IMG/VR virus record: IMGVR_UViG_3300037452_000138
Coordinates: 1-62,509 of that record
Length of the DNA stretch: 62,509 bases
Direction: 5' to 3' (one strand)
From: a virus
Of this stretch, positions 24,229 through 32,495 are shown in pieces. The translations under genes and the position numbers were made by a program. Positions within the stretch are counted from its first letter, which is position 1; every line of letters starts with the position of its first letter. The notes under the pieces are model-generated. The model searched no databases. It saw only the letters and a list, made by a program, of their open reading frames with translations, and had not been told where the DNA came from.

Positions 24229-25434
24229 TCAGCCCTTGAAGAAGCTGTCGAGCACAGCGGCGATCGCCGGATCCGCGCCGGCCGGCTGCCCCTGACCCAT
24301 GCCGAATGCGTCGAGCTGGCCGGGCAGGGCTCCGGGGGCCACGGAAGGCTGGAATTGCCCTTGGGGAGTTGTTTGCTGCCTCGGATGCGGGAACGGGGCC
24401 TGCGGGGCGGCAGGCGCTGGCTGGCCCGTTGCGGGCTGCGCAGCTGCCATCTCGGCCGCGGTGCGCCGGCGCCGGCGGGTAGGGGCGGGGTCAGACGAAG
24501 ATACCTGTGGGGTCGCAGACCCCGCACCAGTGTCCGTTGGCCACGCGGGCTGCACAGTCTGGACAGGGGCCGTCACCGGAGGAACGAAAGGGGTGGGCTG
24601 TTGCACCTGCATGGTGCTGCCGGGCTGCGCGGTAAGCAGGGGGGCCTGACCGGTCGAATTCGGCGCAAGCTGCTGAACGGGAGCCTGCTGAACAGGCGCT
24701 GAAAGCATCCCCGCCGTCCTCGGCGCGTCGTTCCGGCCAACCAGGGCGTCGGTCTTCTTCTCGGCATAAGCCGCCTGCCGCAGCTTGGCGATGTCCTCGC
24801 TGATATAGCTCACCGGCTGGAACTGGAGGGTGCCCTGCACGCCCGGGACGAACGAGATACGTGTGACCAAATTGGCCATGTTGGTGCTGTTGCCCTTGCA
24901 CTTCTCGACGTACTCCCGCAGCGGCCCGTGGGAATTGGGCGGAATCGCCAGCAGGAACAGAGTCGGGAAGCCGGGGATCAGCAGTGCTACCTTCTGCTTC
25001 TGCGAACAGGCCGGAACCTTCTTGCCGTTGGCGTTGATCTTCGATCCCCACACCGCCCATTTGCAGCCGTGCTGGCCGGTCGGATCCGGCTGGCAGGAGT
25101 TGGCCTGCGGGGAGTTCGCACTGATCGACGGGCCGATGCCGTTGTCGGACCAGCAGTCGGGACGGACGCCCTCGGCGTCGGCATCGTAGGCACCGGAGAA
25201 GTAGATGCGACTCATCACGCTGTTGACATCGACGATACAGGCGTCGAGGTAAACGCCGATCTGGGGGTCGAAGGTCGGAACCGGGATCTCGTTGTTGCCC
25301 GCGTCGATCAGGGTGAACCGGCCACCGCCGATCGAGACGTGCGGAGGCATGGCCGAGCCGAGATTGGCTGACAGGGCAGCGCCAACGTCGGGGGCTTCGT
25401 ATTGCTGGAGGTAGGCAGGCAGGTTCTGAGTCAT
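24229..25434 (-). CDS. Putative ssDNA-binding protein with Cys4 zinc site and disordered tail
   Basis: 401 residues. The N-terminal 215 residues form a compact domain with Cys94, Cys114, Cys124 and Cys143 and the segment CKWAVWGSKINANGKK, a pattern I associate with phage proteins annotated as ssDNA-binding. The C-terminal half is low-complexity (Pro, Gln, Ala), with an RRRRR patch and a final helical FFKG tip, as in SSB-like proteins with a flexible partner-binding tail. It is co-operonic with polymerase, nucleases and helicase. The function is by context and pattern, not proven. Confidence 0.62.
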   Translation of the reverse strand: MTQNLPAYLQQYEAPDVGAALSANLGSAMPPHVSIGGGRFTLIDAGNNEIPVPTFDPQIGVYLDACIVDVNSVMSRIYFSGAYDADAEGVRPDCWSDNGIGPSISANSPQANSCQPDPTGQHGCKWAVWGSKINANGKKVPACSQKQKVALLIPGFPTLFLLAIPPNSHGPLREYVEKCKGNSTNMANLVTRISFVPGVQGTLQFQPVSYISEDIAKLRQAAYAEKKTDALVGRNDAPRTAGMLSAPVQQAPVQQLAPNSTGQAPLLTAQPGSTMQVQQPTPFVPPVTAPVQTVQPAWPTDTGAGSATPQVSSSDPAPTRRRRRTAAEMAAAQPATGQPAPAAPQAPFPHPRQQTTPQGQFQPSVAPGALPGQLDAFGMGQGQPAGADPAIAAVLDSFFKG

Positions 25435-25435
25435 T

Positions 25436-25897
25436 TTAGCTCCGTTTGATGTTCAGTCGGGAAAAATACGAGATCGAGATGCCCGGCGGCGGGCGGCCTT
25501 CGTTCTGCTCCATATGCGAGCGGACCACGCCGACGGGGACGCTGATCTTCACCTCGGAGCCGACCTCGGCCCAGTGATCGGCCACGAAGTCGAACAGCGT
25601 CTCCACGCTCTCGATCTTCTGGTTCATGATATTGGAAATGTAGGCGGTGCCGGCGTCGGTCTTGGTTGAGTCGGCCCCGCGCTCGAGCAGCCGGCGCTGA
25701 ATCTCGTTCTCGATTTCCGCGATGCGGTCCTTGTGTGGCTTGGCCCACTCGTTGAACTTGAGGGTCGCGGCCTTGATCAAGTCCTCGAGCTTGTGGTTCT
25801 CGGCGATCAGATCGTTGTCGGTCACCTGGCTGTTGTGGCCGACGGCGGGCACGACTTCAGGTATGATCTTCGGAGCGGGTGTGCGGCGGGGGGGCAT
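25436..25897 (-). CDS. Early coiled-coil protein (Gp157/Gam-like)
   Basis: 153 residues with AGAAGGA before the ATG. After a short basic, Pro-rich start and the rhizobial-type GHNSQ motif, residues 30-70 form a charged coiled coil (IAEIENEIQRRLLERG) followed by TDAGTAYISNI. This order resembles phage Gp157-like or host-nuclease-inhibitor proteins. It lies one base upstream of the ssDNA-binding-like gene. Assignment tentative. Confidence 0.62.
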   Translation of the reverse strand: MPPRRTPAPKIIPEVVPAVGHNSQVTDNDLIAENHKLEDLIKAATLKFNEWAKPHKDRIAEIENEIQRRLLERGADSTKTDAGTAYISNIMNQKIESVETLFDFVADHWAEVGSEVKISVPVGVVRSHMEQNEGRPPPGISISYFSRLNIKRS

Positions 25898-25921
25898 TTA
25901 GGTTCCTTCTAAGACCATGAT

Positions 25922-25940
25922 GCCGGGGCTTTCCCCCGGC
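25922..25940 (-). promoter_or_regulatory. Leader hairpin before the ssDNA-binding operon
   Basis: GCCGGGG and CCCCGGC pair across a five-base loop, between the promoter at 26061-26089 and the ATG at 25897. No T run follows on the - strand, so it is more likely an mRNA stabiliser or attenuator element than a terminator. Confidence 0.4.
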
Positions 25941-26060
25941 TGATTTCATGGACGGCTCCTGCGTTCGTTACGTTCCATATATTCAGGAATTTGGTCATTA
26001 CTCAATATGCGGGATCAGTGCTCTGCGCTACTTCATGACTTACCCTCCCTGAGTTCGTAA

Positions 26061-26089
26061 TTTCTACGAGCATGTTTTATCGTTGTCAA
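26061..26089 (-). promoter_or_regulatory. Promoter candidate for the ssDNA-binding-like operon
   Basis: On the - strand, TTGACA (26089-26084) is a perfect -35, followed by a 17-base spacer and TAGAAA (26066-26061). It lies directly after the helicase stop and gives a 160-base leader before the next gene. This would boost the distal part of the early operon. Confidence 0.6.
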
Positions 26090-26090
26090 C

Positions 26091-27746
26091 CTAAAAAGTG
26101 CCGTCGCGAATCGCCTGCAGCATCAGTCCCTGCATCGACGTGTTGTTCTCCAGCCGGTCGAATATTTCTTCCTCCAGCTTGTTGGACACCAGCTGGAAGC
26201 AGTTCGACGGGTATTTCTGGCCGGGCCGGCGGACACGGGCGTTGCCCTGAATCCATGCCTTGGCGCGGTCGGTAGCGCCGAACCAGACCACGGTATCCGC
26301 GATCACGAATTCGTTGATCCCCTCGGTGGCGGTCTGGGGGTCGGCCACCACCAGCTTGAAGTCGGGATCGCTGACGAACGCCTTGATCACGGCGTCACGC
26401 TCCTTGCCGGCCTTAACCTCACCGTTGATGAAGTCGCATTTCCACGGCAACTGCTTTTTCTTCCACGTCTCGCGCAGGTACTTGACCACCAGATGCACCA
26501 CGCTGGTGATCGGCACGAACACCACCACCTTGCGGGATGTCGCCTCGACGATTTCCTCCAGCTCACGGTACCGCGGCAAGGCGTCGATCAGGTGTGCGAC
26601 GTGCTCGCCGTCGTACACCGCGCCCAGCGATAACTGGATCAGTTTCTGGCGGGCCGCCGATTCGTTGGCGGCGCTGATGGCATGGCCGGACGCGGCGATA
26701 ACCTGCAACTCGTTCTTGAGCCGCTTCATCTCCTTCTTCTGATCCTCGGTCAGATCGACCTTGCGGCGCTGCACCGTCATCGGCGGGCCGTCCCAAATCT
26801 CGTCCAGGCCGAACCGGATCGCGGGCGTCAGCAGGCGGCGGGCCTTGTCGTAGCCGTCCTTCTGGGGCACCCACTTGAACTCGGTCACCTTCAGCATCGT
26901 CTCCATGCGGAAGCGGGTGAACGACTTTCCGAACGCATTGTTGGACAGCTTCGCCATGCCATAAGCGTCCGTGGGCGCGGTGGCGTTGGGCGTGCCGGTG
27001 AGCTGCTTCAGCATCGGCCGCTTGCCGACACCGAATATCATGTCGGCTACCGCCGAGCGGGCCGAGCGAGGGTCACCAAAGCCGTGGGCCTCGTCTACCA
27101 CCACCATTTTGATGTCGGTGCGGGCGGCGAGCGCGGCCGAGAAGCCGTCGAGTTCGATCCGCTTCTGTTTTGGCGCCCTCGGATCGACCTTGTGACGGAT
27201 ATGGGCGCCGACCTTGATACCGTCATGATTGACGATAAACACATCGACGTCGGATTCGAGTTTTTTCAGCCGGCGCTCGGGCGTGCCGGTGAGGATTTCG
27301 AACGTACGGCGGCCGAGGAAGTTCCTGAAAATGGCCGAGGCCCATGTGGTTTCGAGGATGGTCAGCGGGGCCACGATCAGGCAGCGGAACCGCTCGCGGG
27401 CCTGCATCATCAGATAATCCATCGCCCAGAGTGTACTGAGCGTCTTCATCGTCCCGGGATCCCCGAGGTTGAACATCCGGTTGTGCAGGACGGTGAAGTT
27501 GGCGTACATTTTTTGGTGAGCTAGAGGAGTCTTCCCGGGTTCGATGGGGAAGTCGTAGGTTTCATCCGTCATCACGAACGGGACCGGGTAGTTGTACCAC
27601 GCCATCACCTGCAGGGAAGGCAGGGTTCGGGGGACGGCGAAAAAAGCGGGGGACAGGACTGCGAGTTTGGGGATGTATTGCGCGAGGGCGCCGGGCTGGC
27701 CGGGGTAGATCACCAGTGATCGTTTTTCATCCACCCAAAAAGTCAT
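26091..27746 (-). CDS. SNF2-type superfamily 2 DNA helicase
   Basis: 551 residues. SF2 motifs are in order: Walker A GDPGTMKT (95-102), motif II DEAH (218-221), motif III LTGTP (249-253), and motif VI QGNARVRRPGQ (about 500-510), where the RxxRxGQ form points to SNF2/Rad54-like proteins. ATP-driven remodelling or unwinding during phage replication or recombination is expected. It is ATGA-coupled to the HNH gene upstream. Confidence 0.92.
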   Translation of the reverse strand: MTFWVDEKRSLVIYPGQPGALAQYIPKLAVLSPAFFAVPRTLPSLQVMAWYNYPVPFVMTDETYDFPIEPGKTPLAHQKMYANFTVLHNRMFNLGDPGTMKTLSTLWAMDYLMMQARERFRCLIVAPLTILETTWASAIFRNFLGRRTFEILTGTPERRLKKLESDVDVFIVNHDGIKVGAHIRHKVDPRAPKQKRIELDGFSAALAARTDIKMVVVDEAHGFGDPRSARSAVADMIFGVGKRPMLKQLTGTPNATAPTDAYGMAKLSNNAFGKSFTRFRMETMLKVTEFKWVPQKDGYDKARRLLTPAIRFGLDEIWDGPPMTVQRRKVDLTEDQKKEMKRLKNELQVIAASGHAISAANESAARQKLIQLSLGAVYDGEHVAHLIDALPRYRELEEIVEATSRKVVVFVPITSVVHLVVKYLRETWKKKQLPWKCDFINGEVKAGKERDAVIKAFVSDPDFKLVVADPQTATEGINEFVIADTVVWFGATDRAKAWIQGNARVRRPGQKYPSNCFQLVSNKLEEEIFDRLENNTSMQGLMLQAIRDGTF

Positions 27747-28315
27747 GCGAACTCGCCGCGTAACTCTTTAGCTTTCTTTCGATAAGATTTTCCGGCCGCC
27801 GCAGACGTTTTAAAATACCCCAATGCGTGTCTTACGCCGTCGAATTGTATTTCCGCTTTCCACGGCTTGTTCTTAGAATTTAGATTTCGACTGACACCTT
27901 TAAACCCAGAAGTGTTATTTTTGTATTTTTTTGTGTTTCCTAGGTTTTGCGCTCGTGTTGCTGGTCGCAAAAATTTCCAGCGGTTATCGGCTCCATTTCC
28001 GTATCTATGATCCATGTGAAATGGAGGCCATTCGCCCGTCATATAAAAATAAATGATGCGTTGTGCTACGTACACACAGCCGTCAAATCGCAACTGAATG
28101 TACCCGTTACTGCGATTTATAGTAGTTGCAATATCTCCCGGCTTGCGAGAACCTTTTTGTTTTATCCATTTCAAAACGCCCGTTTTTGGATTGTAGTGTA
28201 TAAATTCTTTCAATCGTTGTTGTGTTATTCTATAGCGCGTTCCTTTGTGCGCGTAGTAGTGCGCTCTTGAACGCCGCGCTGCACGTTCTTTTTGGTCCGG
28301 TGTTCGTGCGGTCAC
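27743..28315 (-). CDS. HNH homing endonuclease with AP2 domain, embedded in early operon
   Basis: 190 residues from GTG 28315. This start forms a GTGA overlap with the VRR-NUC stop and replaces a longer reading frame from 28477. HNH residues lie in FHMDHRYGNGADNRWKFL, with N-rich ATRAQNLGN following, and the C-terminal AP2 domain starts at SGFKGVSRN. AT-rich against GC-rich neighbours. It overlaps the genes on both sides by four bases, so it is neatly integrated into the translation chain. Confidence 0.9.
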   Translation of the reverse strand: MTARTPDQKERAARRSRAHYYAHKGTRYRITQQRLKEFIHYNPKTGVLKWIKQKGSRKPGDIATTINRSNGYIQLRFDGCVYVAQRIIYFYMTGEWPPFHMDHRYGNGADNRWKFLRPATRAQNLGNTKKYKNNTSGFKGVSRNLNSKNKPWKAEIQFDGVRHALGYFKTSAAAGKSYRKKAKELRGEFA

Positions 28316-28626
28316 ACCACAACCCCTCGCACCGCCAGCCAACCGCGCAGTTCCTCGATCACGACCTCGGCGGTGCCGGCGACGGCCAGTCCGTTGGTTC
28401 GTGCGATCTCGCTCATCCGCCGCGTCTGGATTGGCGTCGGTTTCTTGCCCGGTCGCTTCACCTCGATTCCGAAGCACGCGCCTAGCAGGCTGCCCATGAT
28501 GTCGGGCACACCGGACTTGCCGTATCCCGCCATCAACGGCATGAAGTACCAGCAGCGCTCGGGGCCGAGCGAATCAAGAAACTGCTTGATCGCCTGTTTT
28601 TCATGCCATTCGGGGCTACGCATCAT
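28312..28626 (-). CDS. VRR-NUC domain nuclease
   Basis: 104 residues, the full length of a free-standing phage VRR-NUC. GYGKSGVPDI (Asp42) and FGIEVKRPGK (Glu55, Lys57) form the PD-(D/E)xK active site, followed by the typical PTPIQTRRM helix. The start overlaps the preceding stop (ATGA). Probably a structure-specific or recombination nuclease acting with the nearby polymerase and helicase. Confidence 0.93.
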   Translation of the reverse strand: MMRSPEWHEKQAIKQFLDSLGPERCWYFMPLMAGYGKSGVPDIMGSLLGACFGIEVKRPGKKPTPIQTRRMSEIARTNGLAVAGTAEVVIEELRGWLAVRGVVV

Positions 28627-29294
28627 TTTGCCTTTGCATCAAACCAGTTTTCGCAATCCTTTACGCCACAATAACCGCACAACGGTCCCTTGGTCTTCGG
28701 CCACTCGCCGGCCGCCATGGCGTCCTCGATCACCTCGACCTTGTTATTGACCTTGGCCCACGTCGAGTTGCATTCGGACAGGTCGTAAAGCTGCCCCATC
28801 CGGTTTTCCTTCAGCCATGCGTACTGACCGAGTATCCTGGTCAGCTGCGGGTTGGCCGCCTTCACCAGCAGCGCCTGGATTTCCAGTTCGAACGGATCCT
28901 CGTACTTGCTCGATCCCGTCTTCCAGTCCGGCAAAAACGCGGCGGCGCCGTGCATTATCGTGACGTCGACCTTGCCGCGAAGGAAAACATCCTTGCCGAA
29001 AAACTCGGTCGGCTTGGCTTCGCGGGTGATCCCCATCTTCATCTCGGCGCGGGGTTTGCGTTCGGCGAAGGCCGCGGCGATCGGCTCCCACTGCTGCATG
29101 TTGAGCGGCAGCGGCTTGCCGCCCATCCGGTGCTCCATGGCGGCATGGACCTCGTTGCCCCACTTCATCTCCGGGGTCTCGACATAAGGGATGTCGCGCT
29201 TGACGTATTGCCGGTAACAGCGATGCAGGCAGGTATCGGCCGTCTTCAGCAAAGTGAAGCTGTAAACAAGCGGCTTGAAGACGGGTTCGGGCAT
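28623..29294 (-). CDS. Cas4/AddB-like PD-(D/E)XK exonuclease with probable Fe-S cluster
   Basis: 223 residues, started at ATG 29294 behind AAGGAT. The nuclease core includes RGKVDV and LPDWKTG (Asp-Trp-Lys). Cys22 near the N-terminus and Cys206, Cys209 and Cys214 at the C-terminus (LCGYCGVKDC) match the split Cys4 arrangement of Cas4/AddB iron-sulfur nucleases. Expected to resect DNA ends in recombination-dependent replication. It lies between DNA polymerase and VRR-NUC/helicase genes. Confidence 0.88.
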   Translation of the reverse strand: MPEPVFKPLVYSFTLLKTADTCLHRCYRQYVKRDIPYVETPEMKWGNEVHAAMEHRMGGKPLPLNMQQWEPIAAAFAERKPRAEMKMGITREAKPTEFFGKDVFLRGKVDVTIMHGAAAFLPDWKTGSSKYEDPFELEIQALLVKAANPQLTRILGQYAWLKENRMGQLYDLSECNSTWAKVNNKVEVIEDAMAAGEWPKTKGPLCGYCGVKDCENWFDAKAK

Positions 29295-29337
29295 CCGGTT
29301 ATCCTTGGTTCGGCGCAAATAGTCGGGGATGTCGATG

Positions 29338-29505
29338 TCAACTATCGCGGACAATCTCGATCTCCAATGGCTTTATTTTTCCATCGACATATTCGTAAAC
29401 TCGTAAGGAAGTCGCAAGCAAGATTCGATCTCGAAAGTTAACCATCGCTACGATCGGTTCCTCGGGAGGAAACTGGTGGGTGATCTCGATTTTGCGTTCA
29501 GGCAT
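29338..29505 (-). CDS. 55-residue beta-type hypothetical protein
   Basis: Started at the ATG behind GAGGAAG. It is beta-strand-rich (IVAMVNFRDRILLATS, then VYEYVDGKIKPL), like one beta-propeller blade. It overlaps the upstream gene by eight bases. Function unknown. Confidence 0.65.
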   Translation of the reverse strand: MPERKIEITHQFPPEEPIVAMVNFRDRILLATSLRVYEYVDGKIKPLEIEIVRDS

Positions 29506-29629
29506 TGACTTCCTCGACCAGTTTTTCAACCGCCGATTCGAGATCGTCAACAATGTCCGCCAGCACCACGCCGGGATGGTCCCGCCACTTGTCGATCAAT
29601 TCCTTGAGTTCTTCGGCGAAGTTGTTCAT
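29498..29629 (-). CDS. 43-residue acidic helical protein
   Basis: The product is one acidic amphipathic protein (NNFAEELKELIDKWRDHPG, then DDLESAVEKLVEEV). The ATG overlaps the preceding stop (ATGA). Overlaps on both sides support translation. No family. Confidence 0.68.
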   Translation of the reverse strand: MNNFAEELKELIDKWRDHPGVVLADIVDDLESAVEKLVEEVNA

Positions 29630-29904
29630 TTGGTCAGCCCATGCACGATGCCGAGAACCAGCGCGCGGGAGGCGGGGCTGAGCCCCATCAACTCGCCGAT
29701 CAGGCGGTAGGCCTCGGGCGTGAACCGGCCACCGGCGTGTTCGGCCTTGACCGGTGTGGCCTTGCGCTTTTTGCGGCGGCGTTTCTTCGGGGTTGCCTTG
29801 ATAATGGTTCGCGTGGGCGGGATCTTAGTGCGTTTACGCCGAGGTCTTCGGGAGGGTGCCGAGGTTTCCGGCTGCTGTGGCTGATCGAACTGCGGCAAGT
29901 CCAT
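29626..29904 (-). CDS. Highly basic hypothetical protein
   Basis: 92 residues behind AAGGAGA. Residues 18-50 are a Lys/Arg block (KKRRRKKRK), which could bind nucleic acid. The C-terminal 40 residues are a helical domain (FTPEAYRLIGELMGLSPASR). The start lies inside the preceding gene by 71 bases. Confidence 0.7.
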   Translation of the reverse strand: MDLPQFDQPQQPETSAPSRRPRRKRTKIPPTRTIIKATPKKRRRKKRKATPVKAEHAGGRFTPEAYRLIGELMGLSPASRALVLGIVHGLTK

Positions 29905-30034
29905 GGGGATTCTCCTTGGTTAAACGCTTTTCGAGCGCGGCGATCAGGTTTCGAATCTCGTCCTGCTGCGTGTTGACGTTGAGCGAGGCGCGAACATGGA
30001 TGGTGTCGTTGACGTCGTCTACGAGGGTCCACAT
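29834..30034 (-). CDS. 66-residue hypothetical protein overlapping its neighbour
   Basis: Started at the ATG that overlaps the 35-residue gene's stop (TGATG). The N-terminal part (WTLVDDVNDTIHVRASLNV) and the helix DEIRNLIAALEKRL look coding. The last 23 residues overlap the basic protein's start in another frame. Confidence 0.62.
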   Translation of the reverse strand: MWTLVDDVNDTIHVRASLNVNTQQDEIRNLIAALEKRLTKENPHGLAAVRSATAAGNLGTLPKTSA

Positions 30035-30141
30035 CAGTAGCGAACTCCATTGCCAGAGTGGTACGCAGGAAGTGCGAACAAGTGGTAACTCCACCACCAC
30101 GGGTTGGCGAAGGAGTGGCGGACGATGAGGCTATTTCTCAT
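30034..30141 (-). CDS. 35-residue peptide after DNA polymerase
   Basis: The ATG lies within the last codons of the polymerase gene, and the TGA overlaps the next ATG (TGATG). The product is aromatic and His-rich (FANPWWWSYHLFALPAYHSG). The tight overlap on both sides is the main support. Confidence 0.55.
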   Translation of the reverse strand: MRNSLIVRHSFANPWWWSYHLFALPAYHSGNGVRY

Positions 30142-31999
30142 AGCGATCTGACAACGCTCCTTCCGCAGCAAGAGGTAATCCGGGCAGCCATGAAGGTTCG
30201 ACGATCATCTCGGCAATGCACAGTTGAAGCATTTCTTCCTCGCGGCCATTACGAGGGATCAGCAACAATAGCTCATCGTAAGGCCAGTTCAAGGTGCGGA
30301 TGCCGTATTTTTTCTTGATCCGGGTCATCGCCTGACTGACGATCATCCGGCTGACACCTTCGCAGATATTCTGCGTCAGCTTCGAACCCCAGATGAACCG
30401 CCAGCCGTCGCGCTTCTTGACGCGCCAGCCTTTCTTGCCGTCTTCGTCGTCGGGCTGCGGCGTGTGATACTCGATGGTGTTGTAGATCATCGGGCAGCCC
30501 TGAATGTAAATCCGCCCATTCTCGACATGCATGGGGCCAAATTCCATCGGCGGGCCGCCACCCAAGCGGGCCAGCAGGCGTTCGCATTGCGCCCAGTAGC
30601 CGGTGTTGCGGGCGCAGATCGACGGGTTGGTGGCGCGATAAGTTTCCACCCACTGGTTGGCAACTTCGATCGACATGTCGACGCGAGGGCCGTACTGCCC
30701 GGATGCGGCGGTTGCCTTGAACATCTTGCCGGATGAACCGTAACCGCACATGAGTCTCCCCTGCTTGCCTAGGCCCCGTTTGGCGGTCATCTCGGCGTAC
30801 CGCGGATCATCCGGCTTCGGCTTGTAGACTTCCTCCTTGTAGAAGTGCGACGCCAGGTCGGTGTACGGATCCTCGTTGTTCCTGAATTTTTGCACCACGG
30901 GCTCATCGGGACCGCCGGCGAGATAGTGCAGCACACGGCATTCTATCTGACTGGCGTCTACCGGGGCCAGGTAAAATCCAGTCGGTGCCTTGACCGCGCG
31001 ACGGATAGGGGAACCACGTTTGAAATTGAGCCAGTTGCATCCGTCTCCCCCCGACGGTCGTAGCGTTCCAGCTCCAGAGTAAAATAGATAAACAGGTGCA
31101 GGTCCGCGTGACGCCACCCAGCCCAGGGTCTCGGCGCGCGTCTGCAAGAGAGTGGATTTTTCCGCGAGGCGTGCTTCCGCCAGCGCACGAACGCGCGGGT
31201 TGTCGTGCTCACGCAGGTAATCCCGCATGAACGGGTCGTTCTTGGCGATGGCGGGGATCGGTGCATTTTTGCCGTCCTTGTATTCGATCTCGATGCCTTC
31301 GGCTTCCAGCAAGCCGCAGAACAACTCGGCGGAACGCAACTCGCTACCGTCGACACCCAGCAGCGCATTGCCTTCGGCCTTCCGCGTGTTCTCCGACTCC
31401 CACAGGTCAGCCAGCATGGCGGTGTCGAGTTCGAGCACGGGATCGGTGAACATCCGGATGACGCTGTCGACGACGTCCAGTTCGGCGGGGGGAAAGTCGG
31501 CCTGCATCAGGAGGCCGAAGATTTTCCAGATCGACTCGACCTCGTCGACCGCGCCTTCGCCGATCAGTCGGCGGGAATTGGCGTCGATCTCGGACCAGTG
31601 TTTTCCGCGGAAAAGGTGGTAGGGCGTGACTTTAGCCGCGATTCCGAAATGCTTTCTAACAGAATCAAGACTGACTGAGAGATGATTTCCAAGGAGCAAG
31701 CGTGCCATTGACAGCGTGCATCCGAACATCGCTGGAGAGACATTGTAGTGATGTTTGAGGATGAACCCGTCAAATTGAGCGTGGTGATGGATAAGGAACA
31801 CATCGGACCAGTCTTCCTCCTTCAGGATGTACGCGAGTTCGCGCTGATCGTACCACTGCGCCGACGTGTTCTTGTCCCACTTGATCGCGGCGCCGTGGGC
31901 CTCGAAACGAGGGTCGCGAATATATGACTCAGTGCTGAGCTTAGACAGTGTGTAATCGTCGCCAAAATGAGTCTCGAAGTCGATGACAACCGGCCTCAT
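30131..31999 (-). CDS. Family A DNA polymerase with 3'-5' exonuclease domain
   Basis: 622 residues. The exonuclease domain has Asp7/Glu9 (DFET), HAQFD (Asp77) and Asp152. The polymerase domain has motif A VDASQIE (catalytic Asp348), motif B from Lys408 (KRGLGKQG, then GYG), the TQNICEGVSR helix, and motif C PYDEL (Asp575, Glu576). The usual His of motif C is Tyr574. There is no 5'-3' exonuclease domain, as is normal for phage replicative polymerases. ATGA-coupled to the gene upstream. Confidence 0.96.
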   Translation of the reverse strand: MRPVVIDFETHFGDDYTLSKLSTESYIRDPRFEAHGAAIKWDKNTSAQWYDQRELAYILKEEDWSDVFLIHHHAQFDGFILKHHYNVSPAMFGCTLSMARLLLGNHLSVSLDSVRKHFGIAAKVTPYHLFRGKHWSEIDANSRRLIGEGAVDEVESIWKIFGLLMQADFPPAELDVVDSVIRMFTDPVLELDTAMLADLWESENTRKAEGNALLGVDGSELRSAELFCGLLEAEGIEIEYKDGKNAPIPAIAKNDPFMRDYLREHDNPRVRALAEARLAEKSTLLQTRAETLGWVASRGPAPVYLFYSGAGTLRPSGGDGCNWLNFKRGSPIRRAVKAPTGFYLAPVDASQIECRVLHYLAGGPDEPVVQKFRNNEDPYTDLASHFYKEEVYKPKPDDPRYAEMTAKRGLGKQGRLMCGYGSSGKMFKATAASGQYGPRVDMSIEVANQWVETYRATNPSICARNTGYWAQCERLLARLGGGPPMEFGPMHVENGRIYIQGCPMIYNTIEYHTPQPDDEDGKKGWRVKKRDGWRFIWGSKLTQNICEGVSRMIVSQAMTRIKKKYGIRTLNWPYDELLLLIPRNGREEEMLQLCIAEMIVEPSWLPGLPLAAEGALSDRYEK

Positions 32000-32316
32000 T
32001 GCACTGCCCGCTCAATCATCATCTCGTGGATAATCGTCAGCAGCGTCTTGTCGTCATCGGCGATCGCCTCGTCGGCGAACATCAGGAACGGGATCTTGAG
32101 CAGGTGATTGGCGTGGGTCGGGTGGTCGGCAGGTGTCTTGTAGACGATGATTCGCCGGCGCTTTTCGTCGTGGGAGCCAAGCGATCGGAATTCCAGCTCG
32201 CACTCGCTCAGGTACCGAACGGAACGCTGCTGGTCCCTGAACGGCTCCCGGCCGGGCAGGCGGATGCGCGCCCTGCGGTCCGGGTGATCGGTGAAAAATT
32301 GCTGGTCCTGGTCCAT
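31996..32316 (-). CDS. Hypothetical protein upstream of DNA polymerase
   Basis: 106 residues, started at the ATG in a TAATG overlap. It is charged, with a C-terminal helix (KTLLTIIHEMMIER). No known motif. Translational coupling to the polymerase suggests a replication role. Confidence 0.7.
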   Translation of the reverse strand: MDQDQQFFTDHPDRRARIRLPGREPFRDQQRSVRYLSECELEFRSLGSHDEKRRRIIVYKTPADHPTHANHLLKIPFLMFADEAIADDDKTLLTIIHEMMIERAVQ

Positions 32317-32495
32317 TATACAGTGTCTTGTGCTATCGTCCAATCGGCCAGCCTTTTATTTGTCACGGCTTCAGCCAAGCGCCGTGCAGCATTTTCGGAT
32401 AATTTTAATCCGATCGTTTTTGCGGCGCTTAGCAATTCGTCAGAAGTGACCCGGCGCATTGCTTTTTCACGTTCCATTACTTCTCCTAATGTCAT
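32316..32495 (-). CDS. 59-residue helical hypothetical protein
   Basis: Started at the ATG in a TGATG overlap. It is an all-helical charged protein (LGEVMEREKAMRRVTSDELL). No motif. Confidence 0.65.
   Translation of the reverse strand: MTLGEVMEREKAMRRVTSDELLSAAKTIGLKLSENAARRLAEAVTNKRLADWTIAQDTV

Noticed and set aside
23893-24702. 269-aa + strand frame
   Set aside because: A shadow of the ssDNA-binding-like, HTH and small membrane genes on the - strand, which have ribosome sites and motifs.
25877-25968. 30-residue leader ORF starting MKSAGGKPRHHG before the 25897 gene
   Set aside because: It has a fair ribosome site but runs through the leader hairpin and out of frame into the next gene; judged fortuitous.
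28316-28477. N-terminal extension of the HNH gene
   Set aside because: Arg/Asp-rich sequence overlapping VRR-NUC; the GTG at 28315 forms a GTGA overlap and starts at the conserved region.
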